DNA from: Solobacterium sp.
GTDB lineage: Bacteria > Bacillota_I > Bacilli_A > Erysipelotrichales > Erysipelotrichaceae
Direction of reading: 5' to 3'
NCBI GenBank assembly: GCA_017459725.1
Contig: JAFUCL010000061.1
Span: 1-44,386 of the forward strand
DNA: 44,386 nt
Below the pieces are notes generated by a model, which was given only the letters and a program-made list of their open reading frames with translations, had not been told where the DNA came from and ran no database searches. The position numbers and the translations under genes were made by a program. Position 1 is the stretch's first letter, and each line of letters begins with the position of its first letter. Positions 1 through 7,624 of this stretch are shown here, piece by piece.

Positions 1-2
1 AT

Positions 3-839
3 CCCAACTTCAAGTCAAAACATCACAGTAAGAGAAGCTATACCACGAATCTGGTAAACGGAAATATCATGGTTTTTGATCGTTCCATCCGTTTGCCAAA
101 ACTGGGAGAGATAAAGATAAAGAAACATCGTACTGCACCGAAAGACTGGAAACTGAAGTCTGTCACTGTCACACAGGAACCAAGCGGCAAATACTATGTA
201 TCTGTTCTGTACGAATACGAAAGCCAAGTGATCGAACAGAACGATACAGAGAAGACCATCGGTCTTGATTTTGCCATGAACGGACTGTATGTGGACAGTG
301 ACGGGTATTGTGCGGAGATGCCGCATTTTCTCAGGAACAGTGAAAAACGTCTTAAAAGAGCGCAGCGGAAACTTTCGAAGATGTTTGTGAAGGGAAAAGA
401 GAAACAGTCGAACCGGTATTACAGACAGAAGCACAGGGTTGCAGTCCTTCATGAGAAAGTACGGCACCAGAGAGCAGACTGGCTCCATAAGGAATCAAGA
501 GATCTGATCGACCGATATGACTATATCGGGATCGAAAATCTTGATATGAAAGGCATGAGTCAGTCCCTGCATTTTGGAAAGAGCGTCAGTGACAATGGCT
601 GGGGGATCTTTGTGAATATGCTTTCCTATAAAGCAGAGATGGCAGGAAAACATGTGATCAAAGCAGCTCGAACGTTCCCATCAAGTCAGATGTGTCATGA
701 GTGCGGATGCCTGAATCCTGAAACCAAAGACCTAAGGGTTCGTGAGTGGGTTTGTCCGGTATGCGGGGCACATCATGACAGAGATCATAACGCTGCGCTG
801 AATCTGAAATCAGAAGCACTCAGGATTGCGCTTCTGTAA
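3..839 (+). CDS. tnpB: TnpB (OrfB) RNA-guided nuclease of an IS200/IS605-family element, 5' end outside the window
   Basis: The frame is open from the left edge and reads into a typical OrfB N-terminal tail (FKSKHHSKRSYTTN), so the ATG at 69 is internal rather than the start. The RuvC-like catalytic residues are visible as the Asp in GLDFAMNGL, the Glu in IGIENLDMKGM and the Asp in DRDHNAALNL. A CxxC...CxxC zinc finger (CHECGC, CPVCGA) lies between the last two, as in the family. The C-terminal part therefore looks intact. TnpB proteins use an RNA made from the element's right end to cut DNA, which helps retain the element. No TnpA is visible; it may lie upstream or be absent. The 3' end of the coding region probably doubles as RNA scaffold. 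Confidence 0.93.
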   Translation, partial: PNFKSKHHSKRSYTTNLVNGNIMVFDRSIRLPKLGEIKIKKHRTAPKDWKLKSVTVTQEPSGKYYVSVLYEYESQVIEQNDTEKTIGLDFAMNGLYVDSDGYCAEMPHFLRNSEKRLKRAQRKLSKMFVKGKEKQSNRYYRQKHRVAVLHEKVRHQRADWLHKESRDLIDRYDYIGIENLDMKGMSQSLHFGKSVSDNGWGIFVNMLSYKAEMAGKHVIKAARTFPSSQMCHECGCLNPETKDLRVREWVCPVCGAHHDRDHNAALNLKSEALRIALL

Positions 840-990
840 TGAACTGAAATGAAACATGGTACCCTGGGGCACAGGGAATCCGATAAGCCCGGGTTATCTG
901 AACACACTGGTGTTCTTGACCGGGAAGCCCCCACCTCTAAGCGTCAGCGAAGGTGGTGAGAGTATGTCACCGTTTACAAAGGCATGGCGG
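800..990 (+). ncRNA. Predicted omega/re-RNA: right-end scaffold of the IS plus guide
   Basis: The 130 bases after tnpB are non-coding but carry a run of hairpins: CCCTG/CAGGG (862-876), GATAA..TTATC (881-898), AACAC/GTGTT (901-914) and CCACCT/AGGTGG (931-956). The block ends in GAGAGTATGTCAC near 970, resembling the right ends of related IS605-type elements. In characterised TnpB systems the scaffold spans the end of tnpB and the right end, and the guide is the first 16-20 bases outside the element. Here that would be about 971-990. The 5' boundary of the RNA and the exact IS end are inferred. Confidence 0.6.
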
Positions 991-1009
991 GGGATGTAAT
1001 ATCTGTCTT

Positions 1010-1726
1010 ATGGCAGGACTTGGAACAATAGTAAATATGATTGCGATTATCGCGGGCGGACTTGCCGGTACGCTGTTCGGAAACAGGCTTCCGGAGCGCT
1101 TCCAGGATATTCTTCTGCAGGCAAACGGCCTTGCGGTCATTTTCATAGGCATTATCGGCACCGTGGAAAAGGCGCTTGTCATAACAGGCACGGAAGTTTC
1201 ATCGCAGGGAACCATGATGTTGATTGCTTCACTTAGCATCGGTGCACTGATTGGGGAGCTGCTGAACGTTGAAAAGGGCATGGAGGATCTTGGCGGCTGG
1301 CTGCGCAGCAAGAGCGGTTCACAGTCGGATTCCCGGTTCATTGAAGCGTTTGTTGTTTCCACATGCACGGTATGCATCGGGGCGATGGCAATCGTAGGAT
1401 CCATAGAAGACGGTATCGCGGCAGATCATTCCATCCTGTTTGCCAAGAGCATACTGGACTTTGTCATTATCATGGTTATGTCTGCTTCCATGGGTAAGGG
1501 ATGCATCTTCAGTGCATTGCCTGTAGGTCTTCTGCAGGGCAGTGTGACACTGGCTGCGGGTCTTCTGCGGCCGCTGATCACAGATGCGGCGGTGAATGCA
1601 CTCTCGCTTGTTGGTTCGGTGCTGATCTTCTGTGTCGGTGTGAATCTTGTCTTCGGCAAACGTATTAAAGTAGGAAATCTTCTGCCGGCACTGATCATTG
1701 CAGTGCTCTGGAGTATATTCCTATGA
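1010..1726 (+). CDS. DUF554 family membrane protein (YqgA/YdfK-like)
   Basis: This is a 238-residue hydrophobic protein starting MAGLGTIVNMIAIIAGGLAG, the usual DUF554 opening, with about seven membrane segments. The ATG at 1010 is preferred because residues before it would be coded by the IS right end. A G-rich stretch (986-994) lies rather far upstream as a possible ribosome site. The molecular function of this family is not settled; some members are annotated as possible transporters. Its stop overlaps the next gene's ATG (ATGA), so it is translationally coupled to the HD-domain gene. The IS insertion lies only about 40 bases upstream and has probably replaced the native leader. Confidence 0.85.
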   Translation: MAGLGTIVNMIAIIAGGLAGTLFGNRLPERFQDILLQANGLAVIFIGIIGTVEKALVITGTEVSSQGTMMLIASLSIGALIGELLNVEKGMEDLGGWLRSKSGSQSDSRFIEAFVVSTCTVCIGAMAIVGSIEDGIAADHSILFAKSILDFVIIMVMSASMGKGCIFSALPVGLLQGSVTLAAGLLRPLITDAAVNALSLVGSVLIFCVGVNLVFGKRIKVGNLLPALIIAVLWSIFL

Positions 1727-2727
1727 GAAATGACAACTGGGGAATCTATCATTACGAGATTCCCGGAATCGTACAAGAAGGCATGCGTACGGCGGAAATG
1801 CAGAGGCTGCAGGATGTCGGCATGAACTGCGGGATGAATTACACTTCCTTCCCGTTCTACGGCACGATGGAGCCGTATTCCAGGTTTGAGCACAGTGTAG
1901 GATGTGCACTGATCATCTGGCATTTCACCGGTTCGGCTGTACAGGCGCTGGCCGGTCTGTTCCATGATATTGCCACACCTCCGTTTGCGCATGTCGTGGA
2001 CTTTATGCGGCATGATCATGTGGCACAGGAAAGCACGGAAAGCGGGACGGCGGAGATTCTTTCCGGCAGTATGGAAATAAAGACACTGCTTGAGAGAAAC
2101 GGGATTGCGCTTGAAGAAGTTGTTGATTATCACATATATCCGATTGCGGACAATGATTCACCCAGGCTTTCCGCAGACCGTCTGGAGTATACACTGGGAT
2201 GTCTGAGACATTATCATCTGTGCAGTGAAGAGACCGTACGGAGATACTACGACAATCTGACAGTGCTGACGAATGAGGAAGGCATACCTGAGCTTGGTTT
2301 TACGGATAAGGATATTGCTGAGGCATTCGCGCTGGACAGTCTCAAGTGTTCCCGTATATTTACAGAGGATGAAGACCGCTGCGGTATGGAATACCTGGCT
2401 GTTCTGCTGAAAAAGGCAGTCAGTGCCGGAATCCTGGATGATGCGGATCTTCGTTCGACGGAGAGCAGTGTCATCGGTAAGCTGCAGCAGTCAGCCTTGG
2501 CAGATGACTGGGAGCACTACACTAGGCTGCAGCGGATACAGAGAGCCGATACACCTGTGAATGATGCATGGGTGCAGGTGAATGCGAAGCGCCGGTTTAT
2601 TGATCCTTTGTGCAGGGATTACGGCCGGGTGCGGATGTGGTCAAAGAGATTCCATGATGAGCTGGAGGAATTCCTGCAGCGGGATTTCAGCAAATATCTA
2701 TATGCGGATGAAGGGGAGAAAGAATGA
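1723..2727 (+). CDS. HD-domain phosphohydrolase
   Basis: This 334-residue protein has the metal-binding HD signature in its first third: His57 within RFEHSVGCA, then His81-Asp82 within LFHDIATPPFAH, with further histidines at 90 and 97. The fold is that of dGTPase-like and nucleotide phosphohydrolase HD proteins; the substrate cannot be read from the sequence. It overlaps the DUF554 gene by four bases at its start and rdgB by four at its end. Coupling to rdgB is compatible with a role in nucleotide-pool hygiene, but that is inference. The C-terminal two thirds is helical and charged, with no recognisable second domain. Confidence 0.85.
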   Translation: MRNDNWGIYHYEIPGIVQEGMRTAEMQRLQDVGMNCGMNYTSFPFYGTMEPYSRFEHSVGCALIIWHFTGSAVQALAGLFHDIATPPFAHVVDFMRHDHVAQESTESGTAEILSGSMEIKTLLERNGIALEEVVDYHIYPIADNDSPRLSADRLEYTLGCLRHYHLCSEETVRRYYDNLTVLTNEEGIPELGFTDKDIAEAFALDSLKCSRIFTEDEDRCGMEYLAVLLKKAVSAGILDDADLRSTESSVIGKLQQSALADDWEHYTRLQRIQRADTPVNDAWVQVNAKRRFIDPLCRDYGRVRMWSKRFHDELEEFLQRDFSKYLYADEGEKE

Positions 2728-3311
2728 AGAAGATTGTAGTCGCCAGCAGAAATGCGGGCAAGATACGTGAATTCAAAACAATGCTTGAACCGGAGGGATA
2801 TGAAGTGCTTTCACTGCTGGATCTGCCGGATGCGGAAGATCCTGAGGAAAACGGCACGACCTTTGCGGAGAACGCGGTGATCAAGGCAGAGGCTGTTGTA
2901 AGACAGTACGGTCTTGAGGCCATTGCGGATGATTCCGGTCTGGAAGTGGATGCGCTGAACGGAGAACCGGGTATTTACAGTGCAAGATGGCTGGGACATG
3001 ATACATCTTACGAATACAAGAACCAGGTGATTCTTGACCGCGTAAAGGATGCGGAGACAAGGGCATGCCGGTATGTTGCGGCGATTGCCTGGATGAAACC
3101 GGGTGAGGAACCGAAGGTATTTGTGGATACATGTGAATGTGTGATTGCCGATCATCCGGCCGGACACAACGGCTTCGGGTATGATCCGATTATCTTTTAT
3201 GAACCGATGGGCAAGACGATGGCAGAGATGAGCGATGAGGAAAAGAATTCCATCTCGCACCGTGCCAAGGCACTCAGAAGACTGGAGGCATGGCTCAATG
3301 AAAAGAAGTAG
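2724..3311 (+). CDS. rdgB: XTP/dITP diphosphatase (RdgB/HAM1 family)
   Basis: This 195-residue protein hydrolyses non-canonical purine triphosphates (XTP, dITP, ITP) to the monophosphate and pyrophosphate, keeping them out of DNA and RNA. The family landmarks are present in order: SRNAGKIREF near the N-terminus (substrate loop), ADDSGLEVDALNGEPGIYSAR, GFGYDPIIF, and the C-terminal SHRAKAL. The length is typical. The ATG overlaps the stop of the HD-domain gene (ATGA). The end overlaps the next gene by 14 bases. Confidence 0.95.
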   Translation: MKKIVVASRNAGKIREFKTMLEPEGYEVLSLLDLPDAEDPEENGTTFAENAVIKAEAVVRQYGLEAIADDSGLEVDALNGEPGIYSARWLGHDTSYEYKNQVILDRVKDAETRACRYVAAIAWMKPGEEPKVFVDTCECVIADHPAGHNGFGYDPIIFYEPMGKTMAEMSDEEKNSISHRAKALRRLEAWLNEKK

Positions 3312-3978
3312 TATTCTCAGCGGTTTCGGGTTCTTTCTGGTGGCAGCGGCGTTTCTTCTGACAGTGATTGATTTCTGCAGTTTTGACCGTTCCTTTTTCG
3401 TGAAAGAGTATGCCGCAAACAATACCGTGCAGGCGACCGGACTGACTGAGGAAGGTCTGGAAGCTGCTACGGATGTCCTCTTGGATTATCTGAAGGACAA
3501 GCGTGACAACATTGATCTGCAGGCGGAAGTCAACGGTAATATGCGGGAAGTCTTTGATGCGCGTGAAAAGGCGCATATGATCGATGTTAAAAGACTGTAC
3601 AGGAGTGCTCTGACCGTACGGACGGTCCTGCTTGCGGCAGGAATCATCTGCGTGGCAGCTGCCGTGTACATGGCCGGAAAAGACAGGCTTACCGTCGTCA
3701 GCAGCGGTTATCTTTACGGGGTGTTGTTCCTGGGGGCGGTTGTGGCTGCGTTACTGTTGTATGCATTGGTGGATTTCAATAACTTCTGGACCAATTTCCA
3801 TCTGACCTTCTTTGACAATGATCTCTGGCTGCTTGATCCGAATACCGAGATCATGATCAACATGGTGCCGGAAACATTCTTCTATCATCTTGTTGTGCGT
3901 ATTATTCTGATGTTCCTGATTCCGGTCATTGTGCTGGCAGTCGCTCTGCGGTTTATCAGCAGGAGGCGTGCGGCGTGA
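3298..3978 (+). CDS. TIGR01906/DUF1461 family integral membrane protein
   Basis: This 226-residue protein has an N-terminal membrane segment, a roughly 70-residue extracytoplasmic domain, and three further membrane segments. It matches the layout of the DUF1461 family, including the FNNFWTNFHLTFFDNDLWLLDP stretch before the last segment. I set the start at ATG 3298 (MKRSSILSGFGFF) because upstream codons lie well inside rdgB and would put charged residues before the membrane segment. The function of the family is unknown. The stop overlaps the GTG of trmL. Confidence 0.8.
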   Translation: MKRSSILSGFGFFLVAAAFLLTVIDFCSFDRSFFVKEYAANNTVQATGLTEEGLEAATDVLLDYLKDKRDNIDLQAEVNGNMREVFDAREKAHMIDVKRLYRSALTVRTVLLAAGIICVAAAVYMAGKDRLTVVSSGYLYGVLFLGAVVAALLLYALVDFNNFWTNFHLTFFDNDLWLLDPNTEIMINMVPETFFYHLVVRIILMFLIPVIVLAVALRFISRRRAA

Positions 3979-4493
3979 TCAATGTGGTTCTGTACCAGCC
4001 TGAGATCCCGCAGAATACCGGCAATATCATGTGCACATGCATGGCTTTCAACTGCCGTCTGCATCTCATTGAACCGCTTGGTTTTTACCTGGATGAAGCA
4101 CATCTGCGCAGAGCCGGCATGGATTATGTAAAGTCTTTGGATTATCACATATGGCCCAACTGGGAAGCCTTTGCGGCTGAAAACAGCGGTGAGTTTTACT
4201 ACATTACCCGCTATGGCAAAAAGACACCGGCTGATTTCACGTATCCTGCAGACAGGGATATTTATCTCGTGTTCGGAAAGGAGAGCACAGGTCTGCCCAA
4301 AGAGCTTCTCTACGAGAATCTATCAAGATGTGTTCGGATTCCCATGGTGGCGGAAGCGAGAAGTCTGAATCTTGCCAACTGTGCGGCCATCTGTGTATAT
4401 GCGGTGTGCGAAAAGACGGGATTCACCGGACTCTCAAAGACCGAGGTCATCAAAGGACCTGATCATATTCGGTTAAGCATGGACAAAGAGTGA
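3975..4493 (+). CDS. trmL: tRNA (cytidine/uridine-34-2'-O)-methyltransferase TrmL
   Basis: This 172-residue SPOUT-class methyltransferase adds a 2'-O-methyl to the wobble base of certain leucine tRNAs, using S-adenosylmethionine. It opens with INVVLYQPEIPQNTGNI, a hallmark of the YibK/TrmL family, and carries the knot motifs GKESTGLPKELL and IPMVAEARSLNLANCAAICVY. The length is normal. It starts at a GTG overlapping the preceding stop (GTGA). It is the last gene of the cluster before a new promoter, whose -35 element lies inside its final codons. Confidence 0.95.
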   Translation: MINVVLYQPEIPQNTGNIMCTCMAFNCRLHLIEPLGFYLDEAHLRRAGMDYVKSLDYHIWPNWEAFAAENSGEFYYITRYGKKTPADFTYPADRDIYLVFGKESTGLPKELLYENLSRCVRIPMVAEARSLNLANCAAICVYAVCEKTGFTGLSKTEVIKGPDHIRLSMDKE

Positions 4494-4508
4494 GCGGTTT
4501 TCTATAAT
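4480..4508 (+). promoter_or_regulatory. Near-consensus sigma-A promoter upstream of the small membrane gene and comK
   Basis: TGGACA (4480-4485) and TATAAT (4503-4508) are separated by exactly 17 bases. That is five of six and six of six matches to the sigma-A consensus. The -35 lies within the end of trmL. It is one of the best housekeeping-type promoters in the window. Confidence 0.8.
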
Positions 4509-4528
4509 TTATTTGCTTCGGAGGGCTC

Positions 4529-4729
4529 ATGATAGAATCTATTGGCGATTTTTTATCGGTTGCGGTAATGGCTGCAGCAGCGCTGCTGGGTTTTTACATG
4601 CTTTATCTTGCTTCGGTGAAGGATCATGAGACGACGATGAAGAATATTGAATCCGTATACTACAAGTATTATGAAAATGCGGATGATGAGGAGGATGCGG
4701 AAGACCGCGGCGGTGTCTACTACGAGTAG
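4529..4729 (+). CDS. Small single-span membrane protein, function unknown
   Basis: This 66-residue protein has one N-terminal membrane segment (roughly residues 8-28), then a short cytoplasmic-type tail rich in Asp, Glu and Tyr that ends DRGGVYYE. It has a clear GGAGG ribosome site 6 bases before ATG and sits just downstream of a near-consensus promoter, so expression is credible. I do not recognise a family. A hairpin with a T tract overlaps its 3' end, which could limit read-through to comK. Confidence 0.65.
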   Translation: MIESIGDFLSVAVMAAAALLGFYMLYLASVKDHETTMKNIESVYYKYYENADDEEDAEDRGGVYYE

Positions 4730-4745
4730 GGTAACCGCTCTTTTT
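4710..4745 (+). terminator. Hairpin with T tract between the small membrane gene and comK
   Basis: GCGGT (4710-4714) pairs with ACCGC (4734-4738), with an inner CTAC/GTAG stem, followed by a T-rich tract. It overlaps the last codons of the small gene and could act as a partial terminator before comK. Confidence 0.45.
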
Positions 4746-4764
4746 ATTCGGGTCTGAAATCGGC

Positions 4765-5223
4765 ATGGAGAATGTGTATTTACTGCGCTGGGATCAGCAG
4801 AGAGGCTGTACGGAGATGCTCTGCAGCGGCAGGGTGTGGAAGTACGACAGCCGCCGTCCAGTGCGTATTCTGGATGATTGGTGCATGATGCACGGCAGTA
4901 CGATGAAGGGACGCACGGATGCTGTGCGTGCAGTCCTCGGGTATCAGCAGAAAATACCCGTCATGATCAGTGAGCGTTCACAGCAGATTTACTTTCCGCT
5001 GTTCGGTATGAACAGGGCAGACAACATCTGGGTCCAGTACCGTCCGGTGCTTCTTCTGAGAGGAAGCACAGGTCTGTTCTGTGAGATCCAGTTCGATAAC
5101 GGCAGCCGGGTTCCTGTTGACTGTGACAGGAGAACGATTCAGAAGCAGCTCAGCCGGTGCGGAGAGATCATCGCGTATCTTAACCGTCTGGACCACCAAA
5201 TAATACGTGAGGTAATACAGTGA
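4765..5223 (+). CDS. ComK-like competence transcription factor
   Basis: This 152-residue protein matches the core of the ComK family (PF06338). It has an HGSTMKGRTDAVRAVLGYQQ segment corresponding to the HGSSxxGRxxA motif, then KIPVMISERSQQIYFPLF and NIWVQY, the order seen in Bacillus ComK. In Bacillus, ComK is the master activator of DNA-uptake genes. The protein is shorter than B. subtilis ComK, mainly at the C-terminus. No convincing ribosome site precedes the ATG, suggesting weak or conditional translation. It is coupled by a four-base overlap to the YitT-like gene. comEA and comEC in the same window support a competence role; DNA binding itself is inferred. Confidence 0.75.
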   Translation: MENVYLLRWDQQRGCTEMLCSGRVWKYDSRRPVRILDDWCMMHGSTMKGRTDAVRAVLGYQQKIPVMISERSQQIYFPLFGMNRADNIWVQYRPVLLLRGSTGLFCEIQFDNGSRVPVDCDRRTIQKQLSRCGEIIAYLNRLDHQIIREVIQ

Positions 5224-6083
5224 AGTTTGAGTTAAAGAAACAGGATGTCATTTCTGTTCTCATGGTGCTGGTTTCGGCATTCATCTATGCATGCGGTATC
5301 AATACATTTGTCAAACCTGGAAATCTGTTTCCGGGCGGGTTCTCCGGTCTTTCAAGACTGCTTTCGCAGGCACTCGGTGACTTTGCCGGCGTACATATTT
5401 CATTCAGTGTCTTTTATCTGAGTCTGAATGTCATTGTTACACTGCTTGTAAGGAAACGGCTGGGACACCATTTCATCGTTCTTTCCATTCTGCACTATAC
5501 GCTGGCTTCGGTATTCACTTCACTGATACCGGTCCGTGCCATTACCGTGGATCCGCTGCTGATTTCCGTATTCGGAGGACTGGTCAACGGCTTTGCGGTG
5601 GGCCTGGCACTGCGCTACAATGCGAGCTCCGGAGGAACGGACTTCATCTCCGTGTATTTCTCCATGGTCTACAATATCCCGATGTGGAATTATGTGCTGG
5701 GCTTCAATGCATTGGTTCTGGTCATAGCAGGGGTGCTGTACGGATGGAACCAGGCCATGTATTCGATCATATTCCAGTTCATATCCACACAGGTCGTAAG
5801 CACGCTGCATGAGCGCTTCAAGACCACCGAGATCAATGTCGTCACGAACATGCCGGATACGGTCTGTGATGCTGTCTTCCACCGGGTGCGCCACGGTATC
5901 ACCAAAGTGCCGTGCGAGGGCGGGTTTACCGGCCAGCCGCACTGGATGCTTATCATTGCCGTAAACAAGTATCAGACCAGGGAAGTGGTCAATACGATCC
6001 GGGAAGCCGATCCCCATGCCTTTGTCACCATACACAGTGTTGAGCGCATCGTCGGCAACTACTACCAGAAACCTCTTGAGTAA
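5220..6083 (+). CDS. YitT family membrane protein (DUF161 plus DUF2179)
   Basis: This 287-residue protein has five or six membrane segments in the first 200 residues, with the family's SSGGTDFISVY segment, and a soluble C-terminal DUF2179 domain ending VTIHSVERIVGNYY. YitT proteins are widespread in Firmicutes and are thought to be transport or ion-related, but no substrate is established. The GTG start overlaps the comK stop (GTGA), so the two are probably translated together. Nothing in the protein explains the link to ComK. Confidence 0.85.
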   Translation: MKFELKKQDVISVLMVLVSAFIYACGINTFVKPGNLFPGGFSGLSRLLSQALGDFAGVHISFSVFYLSLNVIVTLLVRKRLGHHFIVLSILHYTLASVFTSLIPVRAITVDPLLISVFGGLVNGFAVGLALRYNASSGGTDFISVYFSMVYNIPMWNYVLGFNALVLVIAGVLYGWNQAMYSIIFQFISTQVVSTLHERFKTTEINVVTNMPDTVCDAVFHRVRHGITKVPCEGGFTGQPHWMLIIAVNKYQTREVVNTIREADPHAFVTIHSVERIVGNYYQKPLE

Positions 6084-6154
6084 AATGGAAATCATTTTCA
6101 TTTTTGATTGACAATCAGAGAAGATGCCATCAAAATGAAAATGGTTTTCTTTTT
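6084..6154 (+). promoter_or_regulatory. Promoter with two Fur/Zur-type operators for the metalloregulator
   Basis: TTGACA (6108-6113) and CAAAAT (6131-6136) form a 17-base-spaced promoter. Two imperfect dyads flank it: TGGAAATCATTTTCA ahead of the -35, and TGAAAATGGTTTTCT over and past the -10. The first is nearly the reverse complement of the second. They resemble Fur-family boxes, so binding of the encoded Fur/Zur protein would block RNA polymerase. Autoregulation is inferred. Confidence 0.65.
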
Positions 6155-6174
6155 TTTGTGTGCGGAGGTGCTGT

Positions 6175-6591
6175 ATGGAAGAGAAGAATCGGTATCAGAC
6201 AAAACAGAAAACAAAGCTTCTGGAGTATATGAAGTCAAAGCCGGGATGTCATATGACAGCTGCGGATCTGTATGCATATTTCAGGGACAGCGGTGAACCG
6301 ATGGGACTGACCACCATATACAGACAGCTGGATAAACTGGTCGGCATGGGAATCCTGCAGAAATACATCGTGGATATCGGTGAACCGGCATGCTTCGTGT
6401 ATCCGGATGAAACTCATGAACATGAAACCGAATACCACTGCAAGTGTGAAAAGTGCGGAAAGATCATTCATCTGCAGTGTCCTGAACTGACGGCATTTGC
6501 GGAACATATGAATGCCGAGCATCACTTTCTGCTGGATCCGCAGAGAACCGTTTTTTACGGCCTCTGTGAGACTTGTGCAGCCGGCCGGTAA
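6175..6591 (+). CDS. Fur-family metalloregulator, probably Zur
   Basis: This 138-residue protein has an N-terminal winged helix (AADLYAYFRDSGEPMGLTTIYRQL, the recognition helix region) and a C-terminal dimerisation domain with HEHETEYHCKCEKCGKI. Two CxxC pairs (CEKC, CETC) form the usual structural zinc site. I chose ATG 6175, six bases after GGAGG, rather than the in-frame GTG 15 bases earlier. The zinc-type importer directly downstream points to Zur rather than Fur or PerR. The promoter carries two Fur-like boxes, so it probably represses itself and the importer. Confidence 0.85.
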   Translation: MEEKNRYQTKQKTKLLEYMKSKPGCHMTAADLYAYFRDSGEPMGLTTIYRQLDKLVGMGILQKYIVDIGEPACFVYPDETHEHETEYHCKCEKCGKIIHLQCPELTAFAEHMNAEHHFLLDPQRTVFYGLCETCAAGR

Positions 6592-6658
6592 ATAACCAGC
6601 ACCAGTACAAAAACGCTCTGTACGGGCGTTGGATTCAGCCGTGGGGGGAACAAATTAA

Positions 6659-7624
6659 ATGAACAGAGTATTAAAAGCTTTTATTGCATGTCTGCTTGTC
6701 TGCGTATCTCTGACGGGATGTGCAGGCGGAAGTGCGCAGGCAAAGGATGATAACAAAGTAAAAGTAATCACAACGATCCGGCCGATCGGCAGCTGGGCCC
6801 AGGAAATAGCAGCCGGTGCGGACGATACGGACGTGCAGGTGCTGATGGGCAACGGTTCCGATCTGCACAACTACCAGGTAACCGCCGAGGATATTAAGAA
6901 GATATCAGAGTGTGATCTGTTTATTTATGTTGGCGGTGAGTCGGATGAATGGGTGAATGATGTTCTGAAGACGGCTGCACATGATGGTATGCGTACAATC
7001 AATCTTCTGGAAGTACTCGGTGAAGGTGCCCGGGTCGAGGAAGAAAAGGAAGGCATGCAGGAAGATCATGATCATGAACATGAAGCGGAATACGATGAGC
7101 ATGTCTGGCTGTCGCTGCGGAATGCGGAAGTGCTCTGCGGTGTGATCGCGGATAACCTGGCGGAGATCAATCCTGCCCATGCGCAGACATACCGGGAGAA
7201 TCTGGCCCGCTACAGGGATGAACTGGTCGGACTGGATCAGGAATTCAGTGAAGCGGCAAAAGCCGGCAAAACGGATACTTTGCTCTTTGCGGACCGTTTT
7301 CCGTTCCTGTACTTTGTGCATGATTACAATCTGGAGTATTATGCGGCTTTCAGCGGCTGTTCGGCGGAAACCGAAGCAAGCTTTGAGACGGTTGTATTCC
7401 TTGCGGACAAACTGAATGAACTCAATCTCGATTCTGTCTGTATTATTGAGAGCTCCGACGGTACGGTTGCTGAGACGGTGCGCAGCACGGCGAAGCGGAG
7501 TGAGTGCAGCATAGTGACGTTTGATTCGATGCAGTCGGGTATGAAGGATGAAGATTCGGCATATACAGCAGCAATGCGCAGGAATCTTGCGGCATTGAAG
7601 GAAGCATTGGGAGTTAAGGAATAA
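6659..7624 (+). CDS. znuA: Zinc-type metal ABC transporter, substrate-binding lipoprotein
   Basis: This 321-residue protein has a lipoprotein signal (SLTGC) at the N-terminus. It belongs to the TroA/ZnuA cluster A-I family: HNYQVTAEDI, EHVWLSLRNAEV, DRFPFLYFVHDYNLEYYA and GCSAETEASFET appear in the expected order. A charged, His-rich loop (EDHDHEHEAEYDEH) around residue 140 is typical of zinc-selective members. It captures metal outside the membrane and hands it to ZnuB. The ATG follows a GGGGGG ribosome site with an A/T-rich spacer. znuC starts directly after the stop. Confidence 0.9.
   Translation: MNRVLKAFIACLLVCVSLTGCAGGSAQAKDDNKVKVITTIRPIGSWAQEIAAGADDTDVQVLMGNGSDLHNYQVTAEDIKKISECDLFIYVGGESDEWVNDVLKTAAHDGMRTINLLEVLGEGARVEEEKEGMQEDHDHEHEAEYDEHVWLSLRNAEVLCGVIADNLAEINPAHAQTYRENLARYRDELVGLDQEFSEAAKAGKTDTLLFADRFPFLYFVHDYNLEYYAAFSGCSAETEASFETVVFLADKLNELNLDSVCIIESSDGTVAETVRSTAKRSECSIVTFDSMQSGMKDEDSAYTAAMRRNLAALKEALGVKE

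Noticed and set aside
953..1009. Upstream extension of the DUF554 gene with an earlier start
   Set aside because: These codons read the IS right end and guide region; DUF554 similarity begins at ATG 1010.
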